From Strongylocentrotus purpuratus (Eukaryota; Echinodermata; Echinoidea; Camarodonta; Strongylocentrotidae), in contig NW_022145606.1 of NCBI RefSeq assembly GCF_000002235.5, positions 51,047,833 through 51,111,832 on the forward strand: a DNA stretch of 64,000 nt, written 5' to 3'. Each line of letters opens with the position of its first letter. The stretch's first letter is position 1. The position numbers were made by a program, and so were the translations under genes. Positions 45,001 through 57,000 of the stretch are shown one piece after another. Below the pieces are notes generated by a model. The model searched no databases. It had not been told where the DNA came from and saw only the letters and a list, made by a program, of their open reading frames with translations.

Positions 45001-48000
45001 GCGGGGGAACGCGGAGGTATCACAGGGGTAGTAGTGAAGTAGCACTGGGGTAGTGCGGGGGGAACGCGGGGGTAACGCTGGGGAATACACGGGGTAGCAT
45101 GGGGTAGCAGGGGGGTATAGCACGGGTAGCGCAGAGCCGCACCAGGGTATCCGGAGTAGCGCGGGGTAGCACTGGGGTAGCAGGGGGTAGCGCGGGGGTA
45201 TCGGTTTCATAAAATGATGCCCAGGTTCCCGTTGGCAATGGATCTTTGTGAAACACACCCCTGGAGTTATACTTCACTCACCAAAGCTTGCTTCCATCCA
45301 TAGCCCTTGTTCCCTGACACTGTTTTCAGACTCCATGGTTCTGTAGAATCATCAGTTATTAACTGCACCTCAATATCCCCAAGATTGTCACCATACATAA
45401 AGTAATAGAAACCAAAACAACGCGTTGTATCGCCAGTGAAGACGGTGGATTTTAAAATGGCGTAGGTCATTGAAGAACTTGAAGACGCAGGTAGATAGAT
45501 GTATAAACCTTTGGAATTAGGACAAAAACACAATGAATATTGTTAATAATGATATCAAAATTCAATAATAATAACAATCATATCAATAATCATAAAAATA
45601 CCAAAATAATAATAATACAACAAAAATATGTAATAATACTCCTACAACTATGTCGTCCATCACAGAGCACAAAGGCCAATTTGTGCCTGAAATAAAATAA
45701 TAAATAATATTCTGGAACTGGGGGGGGGGGGGGGGTGTTTCACAAAGATCCTCAACATTATGGAGAGCCATTTGTAGACTTAAAATAAAACATATTTAAA
45801 AGCAAAAAATCTAGTATTTTAGACTTTTCATAAATTCCCCATCAAGAACATAAAATCTCCTTGATAATAAAAAATACATGATTTGAATCATCATTTTATG
45901 CCTTTTAAAATAACTTTCACAAAATATTTTAAAACATACTACCTGCTTTCCATAATTGTTAAGTTTGACTTGGGATCTTTGAGAAACACACCCCTGGACT
46001 TACATATAGTACCCCAGGAAAAAAAAAAAAAAATTGGGGGGGCTACTTTTTAAGTTTGCTTGCATGAAAATAACACTTTTTAATTTGTTTTGCATTGAAC
46101 TCTATGCACATTTTGGGGGTCTCTTTTATGATTTTCGGGGGCTCTTTTTGGCATTTTGAGGGCGAATTTGCCTGAGCCCCAATGCATTTTTCCCCAGTAG
46201 TACCCAATACATCTAGGCTGATGTCTCTAAGCACTTTACAGATATTATTGCCTCAATCACGGGATTCAGGCTAGCCGCACACAATGTATATGCACAATCT
46301 CCACTCCCTGGGGATCATTTCAGTCAAGAACCAATGTACAGATGCTAGCAATGCTGAACAAGCTACAACATACCTCCCACACCCTTCCCCCACTCACTCA
46401 GCGTCTATATCCCCCCCTAAGAAAATACCCTGGCACCGCCCCTGTATGACAGCTAGCATGAACACACAAAACAAATTAAACTGAGCAGTTCATGCACTTC
46501 CATCACTGTAAACAAAAAATGACAATGTATACACTGACGTCATATGACGTCACAAAGGAAAAATGATGTGGACAAAAATCCCTGAGCGCTGCCGATTATC
46601 CCTGGATTTTTCTAGGAATATCTGTCCAACTGACGTCACTGCCAATTATCCCTGGCCGGTCAATTATTCCTGTCACACCCGGCTGGCCGCACACTAGCTA
46701 GCAGCAAGCTGATTACTGCAACCTCCACTACTACTACTCCCACTGATTAATACTACTACTACAAAACCAAAAATTACTGAGAAATCCCAGCATTAGCATG
46801 ACCACTAATGTCACCATATATGAGCTATGAGAGAAATCCTCAGGGCAGGAGTGTAGGCTTCCCTATACCTGCCATGGTTGCCCCCGAAAAAATAAAAGAT
46901 TTCTGTTAAAGGTAATACAAAGTTTTGGGAAATTTTGAAAATTGGGTGGATAGTGAATCTTTACAATTTTGATATATTTGGATGCCCCTGTGGATGTATT
47001 ATAAGGAATAAAAAAATTAGCCCCTAGCTAAAACACTTCTGTTTTCGAGAAAAATTTAATATACAAATTTACCGGTGCTCCAGGTAAATTTTGATAAATT
47101 TCAAATAGCGCCTATGGCCGTACAATCGTAGCTGCGACCATGAAAATCTCAGAATATGTAGTTGGGATATATAATTTCCTAACGGGAATAGCTAATTGGT
47201 CGATTTCAGTCAAGAAACATTGTTTCATAGCTAAATTAATATCTTGACCTTGAGAGGGAGCCATACAACATAAAGAGCTTATTATTTATAATTTCATAAC
47301 TTTAGACTCGATTTCAACTGCGACAACGATCAATGTGTATTGTAGGAACGTATATGCTTCCAATATGTTAATTTGAACCAAATTCATGACCCCATACTAT
47401 TATGTTCTTATAAAAGACCAGTTGGAGAGCTTTGATTGAACTAATAAGTTGTATAGCTTTATTGAGGCTCTGTGTCAGTCAGACATCTTTGTAGGCATCT
47501 CTTGTACAAGTACTCATTGTTTCATAACATGACCTGGCATGAGTCATGGGTTGCAGGTCATTCTATATTTAGTTATACATACTAGTCTGTATTTGCAGAC
47601 TCTGTTAAACTACATGTAGCTATCACTACACCTCCCTTCTTTAAAAGAGGTTTACATATACATATATAAAACTTCTTAAACTGTACAGAGTGACAGGGTG
47701 GACTACCTGTACACTCGCGACTGTACTAGGGCATTATTCTGTCCCTTAAAGCTGGAGTACTGTCGCTTTCAAATATATAACTTATTACGCGACAGTCCAT
47801 ATCTTTCAAGGTTGCGATTCGCGAAACTGGAATTCTCCGTTGAGGTTGAGTGATATCTGTTGATTTTTGTAATCAAGTGACTAATTGAATCCGGTTATAT
47901 TTTTAAACTATAACATGCAAATATATATATCATGCTCATGCAATCCTGCAGTTATGTTTTAAAGTCCAAGTTGAACTCTGTAACTATAAACTATTTACAA

Positions 48001-51000
48001 AACGCGAAAGTCTTTCTCTGTAGTTCGCTTTCATTTATTTACAAGTTCAAGCGATCTGGCGGTTTAATAACTCGTCCGCTTCTGGTTCTGGTTGATGACG
48101 TAGTTGAGCTTTCTTCAGATGCTGGTTGCTCTGTAGCTTCTGCAGTGTCATCTAGCTCGAAGTCATCCTGTGTTGGTAGTGGAATAGACTCGGCTTGTTG
48201 TTGACGTGGGACTGGCCTGAGGTGACGTCTGTTTCTGCGACGTATCTCTCCTGTTTCTGTCTCGATCTGGTATGATCTGTTTCGATCCTGGACAGACCTG
48301 ACAATACCACGTTTCGACCAGGTGTTGGTTTTCATGTCTTGGAGTATGACATGATCTCCAGGCTTTAGCTTTGACAAGTCTCGAGCATGTTTGTCGAATC
48401 GCTCTTTTTGCTTCACCTTATGATCCTCCTTTCTTCCCCTCACTGATCGAGTATTGACCTGTTGGTTGTCGAGTAAACTGTCAAGCATGGGGAGATTTGA
48501 TCGAAGTCGACGATTGTAGAGGAGTTCTGCCGGAGACTTTCCGCATGCTAGTGGTGAACTGCGATAGACTTGTAGAGCTCTGTGGATATCCTGTCCACTG
48601 TGCTGTGACTTCAATATGAGTTTTTTGACAATCTTCACAGCATTCTCTGCGAGGCCATTGGATTGCGGATAATATGGACTCGATGTAGTATGGCGAAAAT
48701 CCCATTCTTTTGCAAAGCTCTGGAACTCTTGGCTTGCAAATTGAGGACCATTATCCGACATGAGTTCACACGGCGTTCCATGGCGAGCAAATACTGCTTT
48801 CATGTGGTTGATCACGGCCTTGCTACTAGTAGAAGTCATAGTACATACTTCAATGAACTGTGAATAGTAGTCGACGATGACCATGTACTCTCTATTGTTC
48901 AGCGTGAACAAATCAACAGCAACTTTTTCCCACGGGCGGTTCGGCACGTCATGAGGATGTAGACTTTCAGCTTGCTGTTTTGGTCTGTACATTAGGCATG
49001 AAGTACAACTTTGGACCATTTCAGTGATGTCTGTGTTAATTCTGGGCCAATAGATGACTTCTCTAGCACGTTTCTTACACTTCTCGATGCCTAAGTGTCC
49101 TTCATGGATTTTGTTTAGCATGAACCTTCTCATCGTAGTGGGAACCACTATTTTGCTGCCTTTGAAGATGATGCCATCTGCTTCAGAGAGTTCACTCCTG
49201 ATGTTCCAGTATTCCCTGACTCTAACTGGACATTGCTGCTTCGTTTCCGGCCAACCATCTCTGATGATGCCTAGCAGCTCTTGCAGTTGATCATCTTTCT
49301 TTGTCTCTTCGACAATCTGATTTCGTTTGTTCGATGTAACTGGCATGCTCTTGACAATAGCATCTACGTAGACTCTAATATCTTCCTCAGTTTCAGCATT
49401 CAACTCAGCCTTCGGATCTACTGCTCTGGACAATGTATCAGCAGTATACATGTACTTTCCAGGCGTGTACAAGACCTTGAGATCATATCTCTGTACCCTG
49501 ATGAGTAACCTTTGAATGCGTAGGGGACAGTCACCCAGTGACTTTACAAACAGTGGAATAAGTGGCTTGTGATCAGTCTCCACTTCTACTTGTTGTCCAT
49601 AGATGTATTGATGGAATCTTTCACATGCGTATGTGATTGCCAGCAATTCTTTCTCGATCTGTGCATATCTAGTCTCTGCATCAGTCATTGATCGAGATGC
49701 ATATGCGATCGGAACCCAATCTTGATCATATTGCTGTAGTAGCACGGCACCAATACCATCCTTTGATGCGTCTGCTGACAGCTTGGTTGGTTTCTTGCAG
49801 TCATAGAAATGTAGGACTGGCTCTTGTATCAGAGCTTGTTTCAGCTGATTCCATGCATCCTCTTGTGCATGATCCCATGTCCATACATTCTTTTTGTCTA
49901 GTAGATGTCTCAGTGCTGCTGACTTGGTCGACAGATCTGGAATGAACTTCCCTTGGTAATTGATCATACCCAAGAACCGTTGGACATCTTTCCGACATTT
50001 CGGTCTCTCAATGTTCAAGATAGCAGACACTTTCTTTGGATCAGGTTGAACTCCTTGATCACTGATCAAGTCACCAATGAATGTGAGCTTCTTGACATTG
50101 AACTCGCATTTGTCTTTGTTCAACTTGAGATTCATTTTTCTCACAATGCTGAGAACCTCTCTCAACCTGTCATCATGCTCCTGTTGGGTAGTTCCCCATA
50201 CAATCACATCATCCATCATTGTGTTAACTCCCGGAATATGTGCAAACAGTTGGTGCACTATCTTGTGATAGACTTCCGGAGCACTACAAATACCAAAAGG
50301 TAGTCTCAAGAACTTGTACCTTCCGTATGGCGTGATAAACGTACAAAGTTTGGAGCTTTCGTCATCTAGTTGGATCTGCCAAAAACCACTAGATGCATCT
50401 AACTTGCTGAAGTATTTGGCTCCTGCAAAATGTGCAGTTATTTCAGCTCTTGATGGCAATTGATAGTGTTCTCTTTTGATTGCTCGGTTCAGGTCTCTTG
50501 GATCTAGACAGATCCTGAGCTGACCGTTCTTTTTCATCACCACCACGAGAGAAGACACCCAATCAGTTGGCTCATCAACTCGTGTGATTACGTCCATTCG
50601 TTCCATCTTATCTAACTCGTCTTTGAGTTTATCTTGAAGTGGAAATGGAACTTTGCGACATGCATGTTGAACAGGATGTGCGTCCTCTCTCAATGTGATG
50701 TGGTGTTTACCAGGAAGACAACCTAGACCTACAAACACATCTTGATAGTCTTGAACTACACTTTTACCCGTTACGTGTTCAGTTTGTTTCTCAACATGAT
50801 ACACCCGTTTCACCAGATACAAGTCTTCACTCGTCCGTAATCCTAACAAAGGCTGACGATTTCCAGGAATGACTAGACACGGCACATTGCGTTTGATCCC
50901 TTTGTACTCAACTTGTACACAACAACGACCTTTGACCGGGATATCTGTCTCATAATAACCTGTCAACATCACTTTGGCTTTTTGTAGCTTTGGTTTTGGT

Positions 51001-54000
51001 TTCAATTTGTGAAATACTGTCTCAGGAAGAAGATTCGCCTGAGCACCAGTATCAACCTTGAAGTCAACCGGCTGGTTATTGACTAGTAGATTAACTATCC
51101 ATTCATCATTGGATTCTTTTAATTCAACAGAGCAAATCATGAAACCTTCTGAATCTACTTCCAAGTGCTGCAGTTCATTGACCTTGGCTACTGGGGTTTT
51201 ACAACATTTAGCAAAATGATTCTGCTTACCGCACTTCTTGCATGTTTGACCTTGTGCGGGACATTTGTCTTTGCTATGTCGGTTTCCGCACCTGCTACAT
51301 GCATTACTTTTAGTACGACCTTGAGGTTCTGACCGTTTTGACTTTGAACCAGGAAATTTCTTCTTAGTCTTGCTGAAAGAATCTACCGGAATTGAGGCGT
51401 TTCCCCCTGCGGAACTCAACGCTTGTGCCTGCGTTCGAGTTTGTTCAGCCGCACGACATACTTGCAACGTTTTAACCAATGTAAGATCATCTTGCCTCAA
51501 CAAACGTTCTCTTAGACCATCGTCTAAAATACCACAGATAATTCTGTCCTGGATAAGACTCTCTTTCAACATGGAAAACTCACATGACTGAGCACGACTC
51601 CGCAATTCTGTTGCGTACTGATCAACACTCTCATGCACTAACTGAGATCTTGTGAAAAATCTATGTCTCTCATACGTTAGATTACGTTTCGGCATGCAAT
51701 ATTCCTCATATTTGTTCAACACTTTCTCAAGCTTCATGCTCTCACCCTCAGCAAATACAAACGTATTATACAATTCCAAGGCAGCATCGCCAATCACGTG
51801 TAGAAGCATTGATGTTTGTAACTTTTCATCTTTTTCAGACATTCCTGAGGCAACATTGTATAGAGTGAATTTCTGTTTAAATCTTCTCCAGTTCTCGGAA
51901 ATATTTCCCTTTAAGTCGAGTGGAGGAGGTTGACTGAGATTTGCCATTTTGTTTCTTAGCCTAGTGTAGTCACTCACATGAACAGCATAACAATTAGCTT
52001 TTTATTTTTGTATCTTTGCAACAATTACTTTAAGCTCAACTATTAACTTTCACTGAGTTATTCTGTATGTTCATGTCCCATATATGTCACGCTTACTGCC
52101 CGTTATACTGGAACTGGCCCGGCACAGAACTATGCACTCCAATCCATACAACGACAGCGCTAACTATTATGGACATAACTACATTCACTGGACATACACT
52201 TAGACTCTAAGCCCTCTAGCTCTCATCATCTCTCACATCACAAAGAATTGGATTGAACTGGCCTGATTTCAATGATTCCTCCATATATATACACTGTAGG
52301 CTGGGTCGCTCAGCACAAACACTGGCTGCCTAGTTCTGACACCATATTATGTTCTTATAAAAGACCAGTTGGAGAGCTTTGATTGAACTAATAAGTTGTA
52401 TAGCTTTATTGAGGCTCTGTGTCAGTCAGACATCTTTGTAGGCATCTCTTGTACAAGTACTCATTGTTTCATAACATGACCTGGCATGAGTCATGGGTTG
52501 CAGGTCATTCTATATTTAGTTATACATACTAGTCTGTATTTGCAGACTCTGTTAAACTACATGTAGCTATCACTACACATACCAAAACTTTGTAATACCT
52601 TTTAATAAAATCAGTCCGCTCCAATACTAACTCCGGGCAGGAATCTCCGTCTGCTCCAACGCCGACGCCTTCCTGGGCTGGAGTAAGTCCAATATACACT
52701 AGCCCTGTTTGATTACTGCCAGTATTAATACCAGAATAATGTACAGTGCGTTGATCTTCTTTTCATGAAGCCTGCACTTTTCAGGAAGAAGAAGGAGAAG
52801 AACTAAACCAAACTCACCAGCAGCGGTACCATAGGTATGATCGACATCAGCCCCTGTGTCTTCGCCAGGTGTGGGTCCACGAATACGCTGCCAGTTGAGC
52901 TCATCGTCTTGTCTGTCATTTTTCCAGGTGCAGTAGGAGTTCTCAAAGTCGCAGCTGCCGAACGGAGAACACGGTGAATCTTCAAACCAGATCTCGTCTA
53001 CGGCGATTCCCCCGCCTTGATTGAAATCAGTGGTGCTCGCTTCGAACGACACCTGTTGAGAGGAGAGCGGAGGAGATAGAGCGGAGAGCGACATGAGGAG
53101 AGCGATGTGTGCATGCTTAGTACAGTGCGCGCCTGGCCTGACGCTATATATAATGGATTTAGCCCGATTTAGCCCCGTTTTCCAATATCTTGTCAAATAC
53201 ACTTCAAGGGCGGATTTACATTATTTTGTAGTTTGGCGGGGTATAATTAAAAAAAGAAAATGCATACAAATATATAAGCTTTAATTTGGGTCGTTGCTAT
53301 ATAGTTCCGTTTCAAAAGGGAGTTATAAGCCGATCGAGTCGGGTTCCTCTGCCGCTCCCCCCCCCCCCCCCCCCCCTCACAGATCTTACATAATTCCTGA
53401 TTCAGGTTGAATCACTCTTGTCTGGAGATTTCATTAATATCTCCCCCCCCCCCCCCCCTCCCAGGCGCGGATCCAGGATTTCTTAGGGGGGGGGGCCCCT
53501 TTTTTTTTTTTGGTCTCAAAAAAAAATCGCAACGACACAGCCAGCCGCTAAAAGCGGGGGCAGGGGGGGTAAGAGGTCACTTTTTTTGTTTGTTTTTTAA
53601 ATTAAAAAAAAACATCACAAAAAGGGGGGGGGGTGCTCCAAAATACACACATAAAAAAACCGAAAAGGGGGGGGGGTTAAACCGATTCGGGGGGGGGGGT
53701 TAAACCGAAGACGATTCGTTGCACCGTTCTCGACTCTTAATCCTCGTCTGAATTCAGTCCCCCCCCCCCCCCCCCCCCATCCGCGCGTGCGAAGCGCGGA
53801 AGCTTTTACGTTTCATTAAGTCATTAGAGAAAGAAGACGATTCGTTGTACCGTTCTCGACTCTTAATCCTTGTCTAAATTCAGTTACCCCACCTGCGCGA
53901 AGCGCGGAAGCATTGACATTTAATTTAATTATTAGAGAAACAAGACGATTCGTTATCGCAAATAATCCTCGTCTGAATACAGTTTCCCCCCTAAGCTTTT

Positions 54001-57000
54001 ACGTTTCATCAAATCATTAGAGAAAGAAGACGATTCGTTGTACCGTTCTCGACTCTTAATCCTCGACTGAATTCAGTTTTCCCCTTCCCCCTCCCGCGTG
54101 AAGCACGGAAGCTTTTACGTTTCATTAAATCATTAGATTTCCAGTGTTTGATTGCTGCACTCCAGCGATTATCATTTATACGGCTGATGTGACCATTCTT
54201 CTTTTCTTTATAGCTTATATACCTGAACCTAAATAGTGGGTCTAAAAAAAACATTATTTCCAAAAAAAAATATCCCTCGGGGGAATACAATGATAGTGTG
54301 GTACGGTATGTCATTGAAACAGCTCCCGTAGGATTTTTGTGCCAAAGTTGAAGCCAAAGCATTTTTGCATTTTTGCATTCATTTGGGTTCAAGCTATCAA
54401 AAATTGATGGGGTTCAAATTTTCCCGAAGACACCAAATTTCCGTATTGCGCGTTATTTTGGCGACCAATATGGACCCCCCCCCCCCCCCCCCAGGAAATG
54501 AAGGAGGGGTCTGAAAATTTGAACTCCATCATTTTGGGCCAATTCGGACCCGTTTGAAGCCAAAACAGTAACAACAACAACACCAAAAAAAAAAATTAAT
54601 TATGGTAAAAAAATCCTACGGGATTACATACCATACCGCACTATGAGGCATATTGATATTGTGCAGTAAGAATTTAAAAATATCTACCAACCTTCATTCT
54701 GCTACTAGGGTTGATCAGGTTTGTTTCCTGTACATGCCATTCGTCCGCATGAGTACCTCCATCCATCTCCCACAGCATAGTGCGTTGACCTACCTCTGTC
54801 TCCATATACACCTGTAAGAGTTGAATTCATAACACCTTTTTAGAGTTTGATTTATCAATTAAATAGGCCATTTTCGTTTTAACATTAAAAATTTGATGCA
54901 TAAATCTTATAGTACCTCGTTACCGTCAAGTATTTTAGCCACCTGTTAAGAATAATTATATTACAATAGTCAGAATGCGAATTGCATCATTAGCCTACAT
55001 TCCGTGTTGTTAGGAAAGACAGAGCATATTTGTTCTACCTAGAACAATTCAGGTATGCAATTCGCATTCCGACTATTGGAATATAATTATTTGTAACAGG
55101 TGAATGAAATAATTTGTAAAATGGCAGAGATGTATGCATTAAATTTACCATATAACGAAAATGGCCTATTCAAATCTGTTGAACCATATGCATTCACCGA
55201 ACTCACACTAACTTTTGTTAAATAAATCTGTATAGTCTGTGTATTTTAATTCGCAGGTATTCGTTGGTATCACCGTGATACCAACGGAGTACATATTTCC
55301 CCTCACTTTTCAAAGAGAGAGAGAGAGAGAGAAAGAAACAAAAACGCCCCCTTTTTAAAGAAATCTCTGGGTGAAAAGTCAAATACACCCCCTTTTTTAC
55401 AATTCTCTGGCCAGCCCGGCCCCCCCACTCAGGTTTCAAAATGACCGCATGCGTGTTGCCAAAATGTCCTTTTCGTAACAAAAGAAAAAGGTCGAGCCGT
55501 ATTGACTTTACACACCGGACTTTTGCTGAAAAGGGGGGGTGCGGAAAAAGGCTCGTATACAAAAGAAAAAGGTCGAGCCGTATTGACTTTACACACCGGA
55601 CTTTTGCTGAAAAGGGGGGGTCGGTTGGAACACGCATATGCGTACCCTAAATAACACTGAGTGGGGGGGCCGGGCTGGCCAGACTTTGTCGCGCGAAAAT
55701 AGCTCTTTACCGGAGATTTCGGGAACACGAATGCGGTCCCTCTGACCCCGGAGTTGGGGGGCGGGGGGCGGGCCCCCAAATATCCACAGATCTTTTTCAC
55801 ATGGAGACGTCCAACTTTGTGCATTTTACAATTTTACAACTATCTTTTATAAAGTTATTCAGTGCTTATATATAAGAAAAAGAGATCATGGGAAAAGGTA
55901 AATATATTAGAAAAAAGCAAATGTTTGACTGTATTCAAAGTATTCCGTTTTTATATAGCGCCTAATACATTAACGACGTGCCTTAGCGCTTTACAGATAT
56001 ATTATTACCCCGGTCATCGGAATGAGGCTTACCCGCATACAATGTATGCACATTCTCTAGACCCTGGGGGCATTCTGGTCAGCCGCCATTTTACCAGCGC
56101 ACACTTTCTTATTAACTTTAGCATCCTACTGGGTACCCATTTAAAGGTGCTATGTCCCACCAGCAGGCCAAACAAGTGAAAAGGTTAAATTCTAACGGTA
56201 TTTGAAAGACAATACCAATTTAGAGCTTCCCTCAAAACAAAAGGGCTTGAAAATGGCTTTTTAGTGGGAAAAACGACCATTAGTTGTCGAATCGACTTAA
56301 GTGATTGCAATCATCTAAGTAATAGTCTGATTTTCAGACCCTTTTACCGAATGGTCGTACGGTGTATGCTGCACAAATGTTCAATCAGTTTATTTTTGGT
56401 CATTACAAGAAGTGGGTTATGTAGATAAATGCTCATGTACCTCGTACAGCTCATTTTATGTATGTTAAAGGTAAAGACCAGTATTGGAAACGCCCAAATT
56501 TCAAAAAAATAAATGGAAACTCTTATTACCAATCATGTGAAAGAATATGTTTTTAATAATACATGATGATAAAAATGTTGACGGGAAACCGCCTACTAAT
56601 TGATATATTTGGTAAATTAGTGTATCTCTTGCCTGTTGAGAGATACAAATGCACGTGTCGCGCACGTGTGTGTAGTCCCATATACATCTTTCTGTGTACA
56701 GTGATTCTAACTTTATGAAGACTTGGCCAAATTTCTTATCATTTTGAGGATTCCAGAACGTTGCAGTACACCTATGCTAGATGATCAACGGACCTTTTCT
56801 GATAGATTCCACAATGTTTCTTTCACAATGCAATCGCATGACCATAACTGGTCTTTAGCTTTAATACCATGGTAAAAAAGGTGTCAGTCAGTCACTCAAT
56901 AGTGTTTGACAATAAAGTCTAGAAGGTAAACGGTTTTCCTTGCATAATTTGAATACTAGGACACTACTAATGTTTACATTTTACAGATAGGACATACATG

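Larger units (their letters stand above)
47398..52577 (-). mobile_element. Complete Ty3/Gypsy LTR retrotransposon
   Basis: 5180 bp: two 233-bp LTRs that I read as identical, a 5-bp target duplication CATAC (47393-47397, 52578-52582), primer-binding site, polypurine tract and one uninterrupted Gag-Pol frame. Identical LTRs and the open frame mean a recent insertion. It lies in the same direction as the MAM gene, in its longest intron. No env-like frame seen. Confidence 0.96.
46910..52601. mobile_element. TTAA-flanked MITE, family I, split by a Gypsy insertion
   Basis: Left part 46910-47397 and right part 52583-52601 make a family-I element with TTAA at 46906-46909 and 52602-52605. The Gypsy element and its CATAC duplication interrupt it, so the MITE is older. 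Confidence 0.88.

Noticed and set aside
52080..52340. Second frame upstream of Gag in the Gypsy element
   Set aside because: No long open frame; this is the untranslated leader between primer-binding site and Gag.
55218..55824. Overlapping minus-strand frames of 131-139 codons
   Set aside because: They run through the inverted-end element with its tandem repeat and G/C runs. The repeated peptide [15 protein letters not shown] comes from that repeat.
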